A stretch of DNA of 56,463 nucleotides from Galbitalea sp036491035 (GTDB lineage Bacteria; Actinomycetota; Actinomycetes; Actinomycetales; Microbacteriaceae): assembly GCA_036491035.1 (NCBI GenBank), contig DASXCU010000107.1:1-56463 (forward strand). Reading direction: 5' to 3'. Under the pieces are notes generated by a model. The model made no database searches, had not been told where the DNA came from, and saw nothing but the letters and a program-made list of their open reading frames with translations. This document shows positions 40,733-50,096 of the stretch, piece after piece (position 1 is the first letter of the stretch; the number at the start of each line of letters is the position of its first letter). Made by a program: the position numbers and the translations under genes.

Positions 40733-42382
40733 CTACTCCCAGCTGGGGAGCCAGTAGTGCAGCTGCATGTACTTGAAGTCGATCTGAATCCCCGTCCAGA
40801 GCGGCCAGAAGAAGACGCTGATGGCGACAGCGGCGACGAGGAACACGGCGATCCACCGCATCCCGATCGCTCTTCGATACTCGTTGTGTCCGCGGACCCC
40901 GATGAGCTGGGAGACGACGAACGCGATCGCCAGCAGCAGGTAGGGCTCGAATGCGATCGTGTAGAACTGGAAGACCGTGCGGCTCGTGTACATCAGCCAC
41001 GGCAGGTAGCCGGCGCCGAGCCCGGCCAGGATGATGCCGACCCGCCACTCCCGGAACCGGATCAACCGGTACACGAGGTAGATGGCGGCGGCCACGCCCG
41101 CGTACCAGATCAGCGGGTTCGCGATGCCGGTGATGGATGAGCCGCAGAAACTCACGGTGCAGCCGTTCTGCCCCTCGTTGGCGCTCGAGAAGTACATGCT
41201 GGTCGGCCGGATCATGAGCAGCCACGTGAGCGGATTGGCCGCGTACGGATGGGGCGAGTGCTCGTTGATGTTGTAGTACCAGACCTGCCCCTCGAAGTTC
41301 CACCAACTCTGCAGCGAATGCGGGACCCACGCGAGCGCACCCTTCCAGGCATTGCCCGGCAGGTCGGCGTAGTTGCGGTCGTAGCCGCCCTTCGTCACGA
41401 ACCAGCCCGTCCAGCTGGTCAGGTATGCCGCGGCCGCGATCGGGATCATCAGCAGGAAGGTGGTCGGTCCCTGCTTGAGGATCGTGCCGTGAATCCAGTT
41501 CGCGACCCCCGCGTCTCGGCGAGCGAAAACATCCGCCGCCAGCGTGTACAGCGCGAGCCCGGCGAGGAAGTAGATGCCGTTCCACTTGACGGCCGAGTCG
41601 AAGCCGAACGCGAGGCCGGCGAGCAGAAGCCAGGGGCGCCACCACAGCGCCGGACCCCAGTCAGTCGACCTTCCGCCTCCCTCGCGCTTCGCGATCCAGA
41701 GTGAGAGGCGAACGGCTGACCACCGTCGGTCGAGCAGTACGGCGCCGAACCCAAGCAGCGCAAAGAACATGACGAAGTTGTCGAGCAGGCCGACGCGGCT
41801 CATGACGATCGCGTTGCCGTCGATCGCCATCAGGAAGCCGGCGATGGTTGCCACGAGAGTCGACTTGAAGAGGTACTTCGCGATCATCATCAGCAGCACG
41901 ACCGCGAGGATGCCGACGATGGCGGTCATGATCCGCCAGCTCACCGGGTTGGTGACTCCCAGCCAGTCGTAGCCGAGGCTGATGATCCATTTGCCGAGGG
42001 GCGGATGAACGACGAACGATCCCGCCCTCAGGTAATCGTTGACGTCGCCGGCGGCGAATTTCGGATCTGGATTTGGTGGCCAGCTCCCCTCGTAGCCGAG
42101 CCGGGAGAGCGTATACGCGTCCTTCACATAGAAGGTCTCATCGAAGACGAGCGTCTTCGGGTTGCCGAGGTTCCAGAGGCGGGTGCCCGCGGCAAGCAGG
42201 ACGACCGCGACGGGACCAACCGCGCGAACGACCCGCTCCCGCTGCGGAGTCGTCGCCAGCGAGTCCCAGAGCCGATCCGTGAGCGTGCGGTTCTCGAGCG
42301 CCCGAAGCTGCCGTGTGGTCTCCTCGCTGCGACCGGTGGCGTCGAGGATCTGCTCGAACTCGGTGTCGCCGGGCGTAGTCAC
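40733..42382 (-). CDS. pmt: protein O-mannosyltransferase (dolichyl-phosphate-mannose-protein mannosyltransferase type)
   Basis: 549 aa from GTG 42382. GT39-type membrane enzyme with about ten helices; the catalytic DE motif is in loop 1 (LVFDETFYVKDAY), and HPPLGKWII, WRIMTAIVGILAVVLLMMIAKYLF, YAANPLTWLLMIRPTSMYF are typical. Uses polyprenyl-phosphate mannose to glycosylate secreted proteins outside the membrane. A 60-residue cytosolic N-terminus precedes TM1. TAGCAT ends 6 nt before the start. Divergent from rsmI, as in M. tuberculosis (Rv1002c/Rv1003). Confidence 0.93.
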   Translation of the reverse strand: MTTPGDTEFEQILDATGRSEETTRQLRALENRTLTDRLWDSLATTPQRERVVRAVGPVAVVLLAAGTRLWNLGNPKTLVFDETFYVKDAYTLSRLGYEGSWPPNPDPKFAAGDVNDYLRAGSFVVHPPLGKWIISLGYDWLGVTNPVSWRIMTAIVGILAVVLLMMIAKYLFKSTLVATIAGFLMAIDGNAIVMSRVGLLDNFVMFFALLGFGAVLLDRRWSAVRLSLWIAKREGGGRSTDWGPALWWRPWLLLAGLAFGFDSAVKWNGIYFLAGLALYTLAADVFARRDAGVANWIHGTILKQGPTTFLLMIPIAAAAYLTSWTGWFVTKGGYDRNYADLPGNAWKGALAWVPHSLQSWWNFEGQVWYYNINEHSPHPYAANPLTWLLMIRPTSMYFSSANEGQNGCTVSFCGSSITGIANPLIWYAGVAAAIYLVYRLIRFREWRVGIILAGLGAGYLPWLMYTSRTVFQFYTIAFEPYLLLAIAFVVSQLIGVRGHNEYRRAIGMRWIAVFLVAAVAISVFFWPLWTGIQIDFKYMQLHYWLPSWE

Positions 42383-42388
42383 TCGGTA

Positions 42389-42423
42389 ATGCTAACTATT
42401 GGGGCGGGCCGTACTGGGACAAT
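42389..42423. promoter_or_regulatory. divergent promoter boxes between pmt and rsmI
   Basis: The 46-bp gap holds both -10 boxes: TAGCAT on the minus strand (42389-42394), 6 nt before the pmt GTG, and GACAAT on the plus strand (42418-42423), 5 nt before the rsmI GTG. Both transcripts would begin at or next to the start codon. Confidence 0.5.
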
Positions 42424-42428
42424 GGGGC

Positions 42429-43238
42429 GTGATCATTCTCGCCGCGACCCCGATCGGAAACCTGGGGGATGCATCACGGCGGTTGATCGATGCCCTCGGT
42501 TCGGTTGGCGTCATCGCCGCGGAGGACACGCGCACGACCATCCACCTGCTCAGCGCGCTCGGTATCGACAATCGGCCGCGACTCATCCCGCTTCACGACC
42601 ACAACGAGGATGCGAAGGCCGGCGAGATCGTCGAGCTGGCCCGCGAGCAGGACGTTCTCGTGCTCTCGGACGCCGGGATGCCCGCCATCAGCGATCCCGG
42701 ATTCCCGCTGGTAGCTGCGGCCGCTGCCGCCGGCGTCACCGTCACAGTGCTTCCCGGTCCGAGCGCCGTTCTCACGGCGCTCGCCGTCAGCGGCCTCCCG
42801 ACCGATCGCTTCTCCTTCGAGGGCTTCCTTCCGCGCAAGGGCCGAGTCGCGTACTTCCGGTCTCTTGCTCGCGAGCCGCGCACGATGGTGTTCTTCGAAT
42901 CACCCAACCGCCTGCCAGCCGCGCTCGCGGACCTCGTCACCGCGTTGGGCGCGGATCGCCGGATCGTGGTCTGCCGTGAGCTGACCAAGCTGCACGAAGA
43001 GGTGCGGCGCGGAACGGCCGCGGAGGTTGCCGCCCACTTCTCGGCTGGCGCGCGCGGGGAGATCTGCCTCGTCGTTGCCGGTGCCGAGCCGGCTACCGCA
43101 GACCTGCCGGACGGGATCGCCCAGGTGCTCGCGCTGGTCGCATCCGGAGCTCGACTCAAGGAGGCATCCGGCGAGGTCGCCGAGTCGACCGGACTGTCGC
43201 GTCGCGACCTGTACGAGGGCGCGCTCGCTGCTCGCTGA
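42429..43238 (+). CDS. rsmI: 16S rRNA (cytidine-1402-2'-O)-methyltransferase
   Basis: 269 aa from GTG 42429. SAM-dependent tetrapyrrole-methylase fold: PIGNLGDASRR at the N-terminus, AAEDTRTT, LVLSDAGMPAISDPGFPLV, LPGPSAVLTALAVSGLPTDRFSFEGFLPRKG and FFESPNRLPAALADL. It methylates C1402 in the ribosomal decoding centre. An upstream in-frame ATG-like start (42399) would overlap the promoter and is not used. Head of the housekeeping block; the stretch after it to 43598 (360 bp) holds only the direct repeat described below. Confidence 0.93.
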   Translation: MIILAATPIGNLGDASRRLIDALGSVGVIAAEDTRTTIHLLSALGIDNRPRLIPLHDHNEDAKAGEIVELAREQDVLVLSDAGMPAISDPGFPLVAAAAAAGVTVTVLPGPSAVLTALAVSGLPTDRFSFEGFLPRKGRVAYFRSLAREPRTMVFFESPNRLPAALADLVTALGADRRIVVCRELTKLHEEVRRGTAAEVAAHFSAGARGEICLVVAGAEPATADLPDGIAQVLALVASGARLKEASGEVAESTGLSRRDLYEGALAAR

Positions 43239-43274
43239 CTTCAGGGCTGTTTGTGGAACGGATGGCCGGCCGGC

Positions 43275-43353
43275 CCGACCCGTGGTGACTTGACCGTAGT
43301 GGTCGCCCGGCGGTGGGTTGGGCGGCAAGACGCGTCACCTCGTGGGTGGGTCT
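43275..43353. repeat. 79-bp direct repeat, copy 1
   Basis: Begins CCGACCCGTGGTGACTTGAC and ends GGGTCT. Identical to copy 2 (43463-43541) except for three substitutions. The period is 188 bp; the 109-bp stretch between the copies shows no gene. No terminal inverted repeat or ORF typical of an IS is seen. Confidence 0.85.
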
Positions 43354-43462
43354 GGTGCTGTGCTGTGTCCTCGAACGTGCTGACGTGACGCAAATTGTTG
43401 GCTCAGCGCAGCCTTTGCGGCCATTCGGGTCATGTCACGAGCGGTGCGCCCCGGATTGTGCG

Positions 43463-43541
43463 CCGACCCGTGGTGAGTTGACCGTAGTGGTCGCCCGGCG
43501 GTGGGTTGGGCGGCAAGACGCGTTACCTCGTGGGTGCGTCT
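43463..43541. repeat. 79-bp direct repeat, copy 2
   Basis: Second copy, ending 57 bp before the oxidoreductase start codon. Differs from copy 1 at three positions. With copy 1 it marks the place where the conserved rsmI-metG order is interrupted. Confidence 0.85.
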
Positions 43542-43598
43542 CGCGAGCGGGAGTCCCCGGCGGTAAGAGAGACTGGAACCAAACCAATGGAGGTTTCC

Positions 43599-44531
43599 GT
43601 GTCCAAAGCAGTACAGTTCGATCGCTACGGCGCGGCAGACGTCCTGAAGGTTGTGGATGTCCCGGACCGTTCGCCGGGCGTTGGCGAGGTTCGTGTCCGA
43701 GTCGTGACCGCCGGCATCAACCCGGGTGAGATTCCCATCCGCGAGGGCGCAATGCACGACCGCTGGCCCGCGACGTTCCCATCCGGCCAGGGCAGCGACT
43801 TCGCGGGCGTGATTGCCGAGGTCGGCGATCGGGTGGATGGCGTCTCGATCGGCGACGACGTTCTCGGCTTCTCGGACACGCGCAGCGCGCAGGCCGAGTC
43901 GATCACGATCGCGGCGGATCACGTGATCCCGAAGCCGCACGGTGTCCCGTGGGATGCCGCCGGCTCGCTCTACGTTGCCGGAACGACCGCGCGCGCGAGC
44001 ATCGACGCCGTCCACGTTCGGCGCGGCGACACCGTGGTCGTCGCCGGAGCGGCGGGCGGCGTCGGCATCCTCACCACCCAACTGGCCGTGCTCGCCGGAG
44101 CCATGGTGGTGGCGACAGCCAGCAAAGAGAATCACGCCTTCCTGACCAGCATCGGCGCCATCCCGGTCGAGTACGGCAAGGGCCTCGCGGACCGAATCCG
44201 CAAGATCGTCCCGGACGGGGTGGATGCGTTCCTCGACACGCACGGTGACGGGAACGTCGAGCTCGCTGTCGCGCTCGGGGTCGACCGCGATCGCATCAAC
44301 ACCATCGCCGACTTCGCCGCCCGCAAGAAGTACGGGGTCAAGGCCGACGGGATGGCGACGGTTGCCCCGCGCGAGACGCTCATCGAGCTCGCCCGGCTGA
44401 TCGCCGCGGGCGAGTTGCAGGTGCCGATCGCGGCGACCTTCCCGCTCGACCAGGTGCGCGCAGCGTACGAGCGTCTCGCGAAGCGACACGGCCTCGGCAA
44501 GATCGTGCTCGAGGTCACACCCGCCGCCTAA
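43599..44531 (+). CDS. NADP-dependent quinone-oxidoreductase-like protein (MDR family)
   Basis: 310 aa. Start GTG 43599 chosen because GGAGG ends 5 nt before it; the in-frame ATG 43587 contains part of that SD. GroES-like N-terminal domain (VRVVTAGINPGEIPIREG, GQGSDFAGVIAEVG), then a Rossmann domain with VAGAAGGVGILTTQLAVLAGA. No catalytic zinc Cys/His set, so a zinc-free quinone oxidoreductase-like (QOR) enzyme using NADPH. Substrate unknown; quinone or enone reduction is typical. Sits with an aldo-keto reductase in the rsmI-metG gap. Confidence 0.9.
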   Translation: MSKAVQFDRYGAADVLKVVDVPDRSPGVGEVRVRVVTAGINPGEIPIREGAMHDRWPATFPSGQGSDFAGVIAEVGDRVDGVSIGDDVLGFSDTRSAQAESITIAADHVIPKPHGVPWDAAGSLYVAGTTARASIDAVHVRRGDTVVVAGAAGGVGILTTQLAVLAGAMVVATASKENHAFLTSIGAIPVEYGKGLADRIRKIVPDGVDAFLDTHGDGNVELAVALGVDRDRINTIADFAARKKYGVKADGMATVAPRETLIELARLIAAGELQVPIAATFPLDQVRAAYERLAKRHGLGKIVLEVTPAA

Positions 44532-44592
44532 CCGGAATGTCGTGGTGCCGCAAGAGGTTTGCGTGGCTGTCCCCCTCAGTTAGGAATGAACC

Positions 44593-45495
44593 ATGACCAA
44601 TCTCGATTTCGGCCCCCTCGTTCTCGGCGGCAACACCTTCGGCTGGACCTCGGACAAGGACGAGAGCTTCGCCGTCCTCGACCGGTTCGTAGATGCCGGC
44701 GGGCGATCCGTCGACACAGCGGATGTCTACGGCGCGTGGGTGCCGGGCAATAAGGGCGGCGAGTCCGAGGAGATCCTCGGAGCGTGGCTGAAGAGTCGCG
44801 GCCACCGCGACCGCGTCGTGATCGCGACGAAGGTGTTTTCGCTGGCGACGCGTCCCGGGCTCTCCGCCGGCAACATCCGCTCGGCCGTGGATGATTCGCT
44901 GAAGCGGCTGCAGACCGACTACCTGGACCTCTATTACGCTCACCGCGACGACGAGTCCGTGTCGCAGGTCGAGTACATGGGAGCGTTCAATGAGCTCGTC
45001 GAGGTCGGCAAGGTGCGCGAGATCGGCGCATCCAACTTCACCTATGACCGCCTCACGAGCGCCAACACGGTGGCCAAGGAGGTCGGACACCAGCCCTTCA
45101 CCGTCGCGCAGGATCGGTACAACCTAATCGAGCGCGGACTCGAGGAGGTCCTGAACCACCTCGACGGCATCGGCGTCACCGAGCTGCCATACGCCGCGCT
45201 GGCCGGCGGATTCCTGACCGGCAAGTATCGCGCCGGGATCCCGGTCGAGTCGGCGCGCGCCGGAAACGCCCGCAAGTACCTGGACAACCCACGCAACATC
45301 ACGCTGCTGGGCGCCCTCGATGTGATCGCCGCCGCCCACGGCGTCAGCGTCACCGCGGTATCCCTCGCGTGGCTGCGCCAGCAGCACGGAGTCGGCGCGC
45401 CGATCGCGAGCGCCCGCACCACCGAGCAGCTGGAACACCTCATCGAATCGTTCGAGCTGTTCCTCACCAACGACGAACTGGCGTCCCTGTCCTAG
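44593..45495 (+). CDS. aldo-keto reductase
   Basis: 300 aa. Catalytic tetrad D41, Y46 (SVDTADVYGAW), K80 (IATKVFS), H117 (LYYAHRDD). SASNF-type turn is GASNFTYDRL and the cofactor end is APIASARTTEQLEHLIESFELFL. Third complete aldo-keto reductase of the window, from a different subgroup from that at 33962. SD AGGAA lies 6 nt before the ATG. Likely acts on a sugar- or aldehyde-type substrate; may share a role with the preceding oxidoreductase gene. Confidence 0.92.
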   Translation: MTNLDFGPLVLGGNTFGWTSDKDESFAVLDRFVDAGGRSVDTADVYGAWVPGNKGGESEEILGAWLKSRGHRDRVVIATKVFSLATRPGLSAGNIRSAVDDSLKRLQTDYLDLYYAHRDDESVSQVEYMGAFNELVEVGKVREIGASNFTYDRLTSANTVAKEVGHQPFTVAQDRYNLIERGLEEVLNHLDGIGVTELPYAALAGGFLTGKYRAGIPVESARAGNARKYLDNPRNITLLGALDVIAAAHGVSVTAVSLAWLRQQHGVGAPIASARTTEQLEHLIESFELFLTNDELASLS

Positions 45496-45533
45496 CCGCG
45501 TAACACAAGGAATGCCCCCGGTAGAATTGGGGG

Positions 45534-47111
45534 ATGCCCGGCGAGCCGTTCTATCTCACGACGCCCATCTTCTACGTGAACGATGTGCCACACATCGGTC
45601 ACGCGTACACGGAAGTGGCCGCCGACATCCTGACCCGCTGGCACCGTCAGGCCGGGGACGACACCTGGCTGCTCACCGGAACCGACGAGCACGGCCAGAA
45701 GATCCTGCGCACCGCGGTCGCCAACGACACCACGCCGAAGGCGTGGGCCGACAAGCTTGTGAACGACGCCTGGCTTCCGCTGCTCAAGACGATCGACATC
45801 GCCAACGACGACTTCATCCGGACCACCGATGAGCGGCACGAAAAGGCCGTGCTCGTCTTCCTGCAGAAGCTCTACGACGACGGCTTCATCTACCGCGGCG
45901 AGTACGAGGGCTACTACTGCGTCGGCTGCGAGGAATACAAGCAGCTCGATGACCTCATGGAGACAGCCGACGGCGACTACGCGGGACAGCTCGTCTGCAA
46001 GATCCACGGGCGCCCGATCGAGGTGCTGAAGGAGACCAACTACTTCTTCAGGATGAGCCAGTTCGAGCAGCCGCTGCTCGACCTCTACGAGTCACAGCCA
46101 GACTTCATCCAGCCGGCGAGTGTGCGCAACGAGATCATCTCGTTCGTGAAGCAGGGACTCAACGACCTGTCGATCTCGCGCTCCAGCTTCGACTGGGGCA
46201 TCCAGATCCCGTGGGATCCGTCGCATGTCCTGTACGTGTGGTTCGATGCGCTGCTCAACTACATCACCGCGGTCGGCTACGGCAGCGACCAGGAGAATTT
46301 CGATCGTCGCTGGCCGGGCACCCACATCGTGGGCAAGGACATCGCGCGCTTCCACGCCGTCATCTGGCCGGCCATGCTGATGGCCGCCGGTGTCGCCGTT
46401 CCGAAGGGGGTCTTCGGGCACGGCTGGCTCCTCGTCGGCGGCGAGAAGATGAGCAAATCGAAGCTCACCGGAATTGCCCCGAACGAGATCACCGACACGT
46501 TCGGATCGGACGCGTTCCGGTACTACTTCATGCGCGCAATCAGCTTCGGCCAGGACGGATCGTTTAGCTGGGAAGACCTGAGCGCCCGCTACCAGGCGGA
46601 ACTGGCGAATGGATTCGGCAACCTCGCGTCCAGGGTGGTCGCGATGGTGTCGCGCTATTTCGACGGCGTCGTGCCCGCGCCAAGGGAGTACTCGGAGGCC
46701 GACCTCGGCATCCAGAAGACGATCGCCCATGCCGCGACAGCTGCGGATGCCGCGATCGAACGTTTCGCGATCCACGATGCGCTCGCGGCGATCTGGACGA
46801 TCGTCGAAGAGCTGAACGGCTACATCACGATCCAGGAACCGTGGGTGCTGGCGAAAGAGGAGGCCACTCGCGAGCGCCTCGGAACCGTGCTGTACACGGC
46901 GACCGAGGGACTGCGAGCGCTCGCGGTGCTGCTTTCGCCGGTGATCCCCGAGGCAACAGCGAAGCTCTGGATCGCGCTGGGGCAGGATGGCGCGGTGCAG
47001 GACCGACCCGTTCGTGCTGCCGGCGAATGGGGCCAGCTCGCGGTTGGATCCACCGTCACGGCACTCGACGCGCTGTTCCCGCGGATCGAGACTGCTGCAC
47101 CCGTCGCGTAG
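45534..47111 (+). CDS. metG: methionyl-tRNA synthetase
   Basis: 525 aa, class I synthetase. HIGH motif in PIFYVNDVPHIGHAY, KMSKS in GEKMSKSKLTG, zinc-knuckle region CVGCEEYK...CKIHGRP, and an anticodon-binding helical C-terminus ending at a short tail without the dimerising domain found in E. coli. Charges tRNA-Met. TAGAAT (45522-45527) ends 6 nt before ATG 45534, so the mRNA is probably leaderless. Confidence 0.95.
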   Translation: MPGEPFYLTTPIFYVNDVPHIGHAYTEVAADILTRWHRQAGDDTWLLTGTDEHGQKILRTAVANDTTPKAWADKLVNDAWLPLLKTIDIANDDFIRTTDERHEKAVLVFLQKLYDDGFIYRGEYEGYYCVGCEEYKQLDDLMETADGDYAGQLVCKIHGRPIEVLKETNYFFRMSQFEQPLLDLYESQPDFIQPASVRNEIISFVKQGLNDLSISRSSFDWGIQIPWDPSHVLYVWFDALLNYITAVGYGSDQENFDRRWPGTHIVGKDIARFHAVIWPAMLMAAGVAVPKGVFGHGWLLVGGEKMSKSKLTGIAPNEITDTFGSDAFRYYFMRAISFGQDGSFSWEDLSARYQAELANGFGNLASRVVAMVSRYFDGVVPAPREYSEADLGIQKTIAHAATAADAAIERFAIHDALAAIWTIVEELNGYITIQEPWVLAKEEATRERLGTVLYTATEGLRALAVLLSPVIPEATAKLWIALGQDGAVQDRPVRAAGEWGQLAVGSTVTALDALFPRIETAAPVA

Positions 47112-47134
47112 CCTGAGGGTCGGAAGGGGCGAAC

Positions 47135-48031
47135 GTGACCGATCAAGATGAATATCCACCGCTCCCCGAGGCGCTGACCGTTCCGGTCTACGACAACCAC
47201 ACCCACCTCGAGCCTCCGCCCGAGAGCGAGGGCGCCCACTGGCAGAGCACCCTCGACTACAAGGACGCGCTCGACCGCGCATCCAGCGTCGGTGTCCGCG
47301 GGGTCGTGCAGGTGGGCACCGATCTGGCGAGCTCGCGCTGGTCGGCGGACATCGCCGCGATCGAGCCGCGCGTTCTCGCCGCCGTCGCGCTGCATCCGAA
47401 TGAGGCGCCGGTCCTCGATGCTGACGGCAGCCTGGATGACGCGCTCGCCGAGATCTCCGAGCTGGCTGGGCGTCCGCGGGTTCGCGCGCTGGGCGAGACG
47501 GGTCTCGATTTCTTCCGCACCGGCGACGATGGCAGAGCCGCCCAGCAGCGGTCGTTCGAGGCGCATATCGCGATCGCCAAGGAGCGTGGACTCGCGCTCC
47601 AGATCCACGACCGGGATGCGCACCGCGAGGTCGTCGAGACACTGCTGCGCGTGGGAGCGCCGGAGCGAACCGTCTTCCACTGTTTCAGCGGCGACACGGA
47701 GCTCGCGAGCATTCTCTCCGAGCACGGCTGGTACGCCTCGTTCGCGGGAACCGTCACCTTCAAGAACGCGCCGAACCTTCGGGACGCGCTCGAGGCGCTC
47801 CCGCGCCGGCTCGTGCTCATCGAGACGGATTCGCCGTTCCTCACACCTGTCCCGTTCCGCGGTCGACCCAACTCGTCGTACCTGATCCCGCACACGCTTC
47901 GCGCGATGGCGGCCCACCTCGGCACGGACGTCTCGATGCTCGCCGCCCTCATCTCCTCCAACACCGAGGAGGTCTACGGTCGCTGGGATTCCGAGCCCGT
48001 GATGGTGCCCGAAAACCCGACCGGCGACTGA
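47135..48031 (+). CDS. tatD: TatD-family metal-dependent hydrolase (DNase)
   Basis: 298 aa from GTG 47135 with GGAAGGGG 6 nt upstream. TatD markers: VYDNHTHLE (metal H-x-H), ALGETGLDFFRTG, LQIHDRDAH, VFHCFSGD, and LIETDSPFLTP, which together form the TIM-barrel metal site. TatD enzymes are 3'-5' exonucleases that act on DNA/RNA. Overlaps rsmA by one base (TGATG), so they are translated together. Confidence 0.93.
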   Translation: MTDQDEYPPLPEALTVPVYDNHTHLEPPPESEGAHWQSTLDYKDALDRASSVGVRGVVQVGTDLASSRWSADIAAIEPRVLAAVALHPNEAPVLDADGSLDDALAEISELAGRPRVRALGETGLDFFRTGDDGRAAQQRSFEAHIAIAKERGLALQIHDRDAHREVVETLLRVGAPERTVFHCFSGDTELASILSEHGWYASFAGTVTFKNAPNLRDALEALPRRLVLIETDSPFLTPVPFRGRPNSSYLIPHTLRAMAAHLGTDVSMLAALISSNTEEVYGRWDSEPVMVPENPTGD

Positions 48032-48858
48032 TGGCCCTGCTTGGCCCCGCGGAGATCCGAGACCTCGCCGAACTGCTCGGCATCCAGCCCACCAAGAAAC
48101 TCGGCCAGAACTTCGTCATCGACGCGAACACGGTTCGGCGGATCGTGCGGATCGCGGGCGTGACGGCCGGGATGACCGCGGTCGAGATCGGGCCGGGGTT
48201 GGGGAGCCTGACGCTTGGACTGCTCGAGACCGGCGCATCCGTCGTCGCCGTCGAGATCGACGACCGGCTCGCGGCGCAGCTGCCGCACACGGTTGCCGCC
48301 GCCGCGCCAGACGCCCGCCTCACCGTCGTCACCGCCGACGCGATGTCCGTCACGTCGCTCGATCCCGAGCCGAGCGTGCTGGTCGCGAACCTTCCGTACA
48401 ACGTCTCCGTTCCGGTCCTCCTCCATTTTCTGGAGACCTTCCCGAGTCTCACCAGCGGGGTCGTGATGGTGCAGGCGGAGGTTGGTCAGCGCCTCGCCGC
48501 GAAGCCGGGCTCGAAGATCTACGGCAGCCCGAGCGCCAAGGCAGCCTGGTACGGCGACTTCCGTCTGGCCGGCAACGTCTCGCGCCAGGTGTTCTGGCCG
48601 GTGCCGAACGTCGACTCGGTACTCGTCGCGTTCGAGCGGCACGAGCAGCCGGGGACCGAGCAGGAGCGTCGCGCGACGTTCGCCCTGATCGATGCCGCCT
48701 TCCAGCAGCGACGAAAGATGCTGAGGCAATCGCTGTCGGTCGTCCTCGGGGACTCGGCCCGGGCATCCGCATCCATCACCGCCGCGGGCCTTGCGCCCAC
48801 CTCCCGCGGTGAGGAGTTGTCGGTACTCGACTTTCTCGGGATCGCGCGCGCGGGGTAG
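48031..48858 (+). CDS. rsmA: 16S rRNA (adenine1518-N6/adenine1519-N6)-dimethyltransferase
   Basis: 275 aa. KsgA/RsmA motifs: KKLGQNFVIDANTVRRIV, the SAM site VEIGPGLGSLTLGLLE, VVAVEIDDRLAAQL, ANLPYNVSVPVLLHFLE (the NLPY catalytic motif), MVQAEVGQRLAAKPGSKIYGSPS and the C-terminal domain ending LDFLGIARAG. Dimethylates two adjacent adenines near the 3' end of 16S rRNA. Usually ispE follows; here a minus-strand cassette intervenes. Confidence 0.95.
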   Translation: MALLGPAEIRDLAELLGIQPTKKLGQNFVIDANTVRRIVRIAGVTAGMTAVEIGPGLGSLTLGLLETGASVVAVEIDDRLAAQLPHTVAAAAPDARLTVVTADAMSVTSLDPEPSVLVANLPYNVSVPVLLHFLETFPSLTSGVVMVQAEVGQRLAAKPGSKIYGSPSAKAAWYGDFRLAGNVSRQVFWPVPNVDSVLVAFERHEQPGTEQERRATFALIDAAFQQRRKMLRQSLSVVLGDSARASASITAAGLAPTSRGEELSVLDFLGIARAG

Positions 48859-48866
48859 GTCGGCGG

Positions 48867-49379
48867 TTAGTGGCCATCCAGGAACTGATGCTGCAGTGAC
48901 ACGAGCGCTCGGCCGTGGCATCCACTGGAGCTCTCACTAATGTGCGTCGGTCCGAACTCGTCGGTCAGGGCCTTCGTCGTACCGGCCGAGCTCATCCCGT
49001 CTGTCCAGAAGTTCTCGGCGTCTGCAGAAACGGGTGCGGGGAGCCAAAAGACCCGGTAGTGGAAGTCGTGGTAGCCGAGCTTGTGCATGCAGGTCGCGGT
49101 GGCGAGCCAGACGTGGATGCTGTGCGCCCGGGTCAGTTCCCGGCTCGGCGTAATCCACGTGGGGATGTCCCCAATGGTTGCATCGGTCGTATAGGACGTC
49201 CCGATCGGGGCGGGAGTCGCGGTTGGTGTCGTGGCCGGGTTCGCGGCGCTCGGTCGAACGGTGGGCAGCTGGTGGCCCGCCGCAATCGCCGGTTTCGGTG
49301 CAAGTGCGAACGCCGCCACAACGCACGCCGCGCACACGAGAGCAATGGACGCGAGAACGATGATGAGAATCTTGCGCAT
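48867..49379 (-). CDS. secreted or membrane-anchored protein of unknown function
   Basis: 170 aa. N-terminal signal anchor (KILIIVLASIALVCAACVVAAFAL) followed by a Pro/Ala/Thr linker. The folded region (DIPTWITPSRELTRAHSIHVWLATATCMHKLGYHDFHYRVFWLP) contains Cys, His and aromatic residues and a second Cys near the end (SSGCHGR); a disulfide is possible. No family recognised. Third gene of the PadR-led cassette, 3 nt after the preceding gene. Confidence 0.8.
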   Translation of the reverse strand: MRKILIIVLASIALVCAACVVAAFALAPKPAIAAGHQLPTVRPSAANPATTPTATPAPIGTSYTTDATIGDIPTWITPSRELTRAHSIHVWLATATCMHKLGYHDFHYRVFWLPAPVSADAENFWTDGMSSAGTTKALTDEFGPTHISESSSGCHGRALVSLQHQFLDGH

Positions 49380-49382
49380 GGG

Positions 49383-50096
49383 TCAGGACACCTTCCCGTT
49401 GAGAAGAGCGCGGCGCGGCCACCACGCGACAGCGAGACAACAGAACACCAGCGCAATGGCCAGGGAGGCCAGTAGCGTAACCAGGTCCCAGTCGTCGACC
49501 AGGGAACTGAGGGCGAGACTGCCAACAGTCGTGCTCACCAGTTCGAGAACGCGCAGACCGAAGTGAACGAGACCGATTGCGGTCGGGACCATCCACAGCG
49601 CACCGAGGATTCGGGTTCGTTCTCGCGCGAGCAACACGATTCCGAGCACGCAGAGCGTCGTCGTGACCGCGCTCGCCAACAACCCCCGTGAGCCCGCGTG
49701 AACGTAGCCGTCCGGCGCGGTGATTCCACCGCGGACAAGGACGATCACGCCGAAGGCGAGAAGCATGGTGGCAAGGGTGAGTGCCAACGCGATCGCGCCC
49801 CGCGAGCTCGGCCTCGAACTGGAGCTGCCCGTGAGGCGCGCCGAACGACGTTGCGCCCGCCTCCAGTTGAGATCGGCAACGACGCCGAGCGCCGCGCGCG
49901 TGAGGATGACCCTCGACGTGACTTCCGGCGCCTCGTTGCGTCGGTCGGCCCATCGGGTGTGTTCCCAGATATCCGACACGATCTCGTCCCGGCGGGCGCG
50001 AGCGATGGTGTCGTCCAGACCGCGGGTGTACCAGTTGCACCAGCGAAGAACGCGCTCGGTTGCCTGGGCGTATGGGTAGAACCGATCGGTTGTCAT
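49383..50096 (-). CDS. PadR-associated membrane protein with HAAS-like N-terminus
   Basis: 237 aa. N-terminal soluble helix bundle (ATERVLRWCNWYTRGLDDTIARARRDEIVSDIWEHTRWADRR), similar to HAAS/permease-prefix sensor domains that pair with PadR regulators, then about four to five membrane helices. Start ATG overlaps the PadR stop by 4 nt (ATGA). By analogy the membrane protein senses the envelope and the PadR protein controls the locus; this is inference. Confidence 0.75.
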   Translation of the reverse strand: MTTDRFYPYAQATERVLRWCNWYTRGLDDTIARARRDEIVSDIWEHTRWADRRNEAPEVTSRVILTRAALGVVADLNWRRAQRRSARLTGSSSSRPSSRGAIALALTLATMLLAFGVIVLVRGGITAPDGYVHAGSRGLLASAVTTTLCVLGIVLLARERTRILGALWMVPTAIGLVHFGLRVLELVSTTVGSLALSSLVDDWDLVTLLASLAIALVFCCLAVAWWPRRALLNGKVS

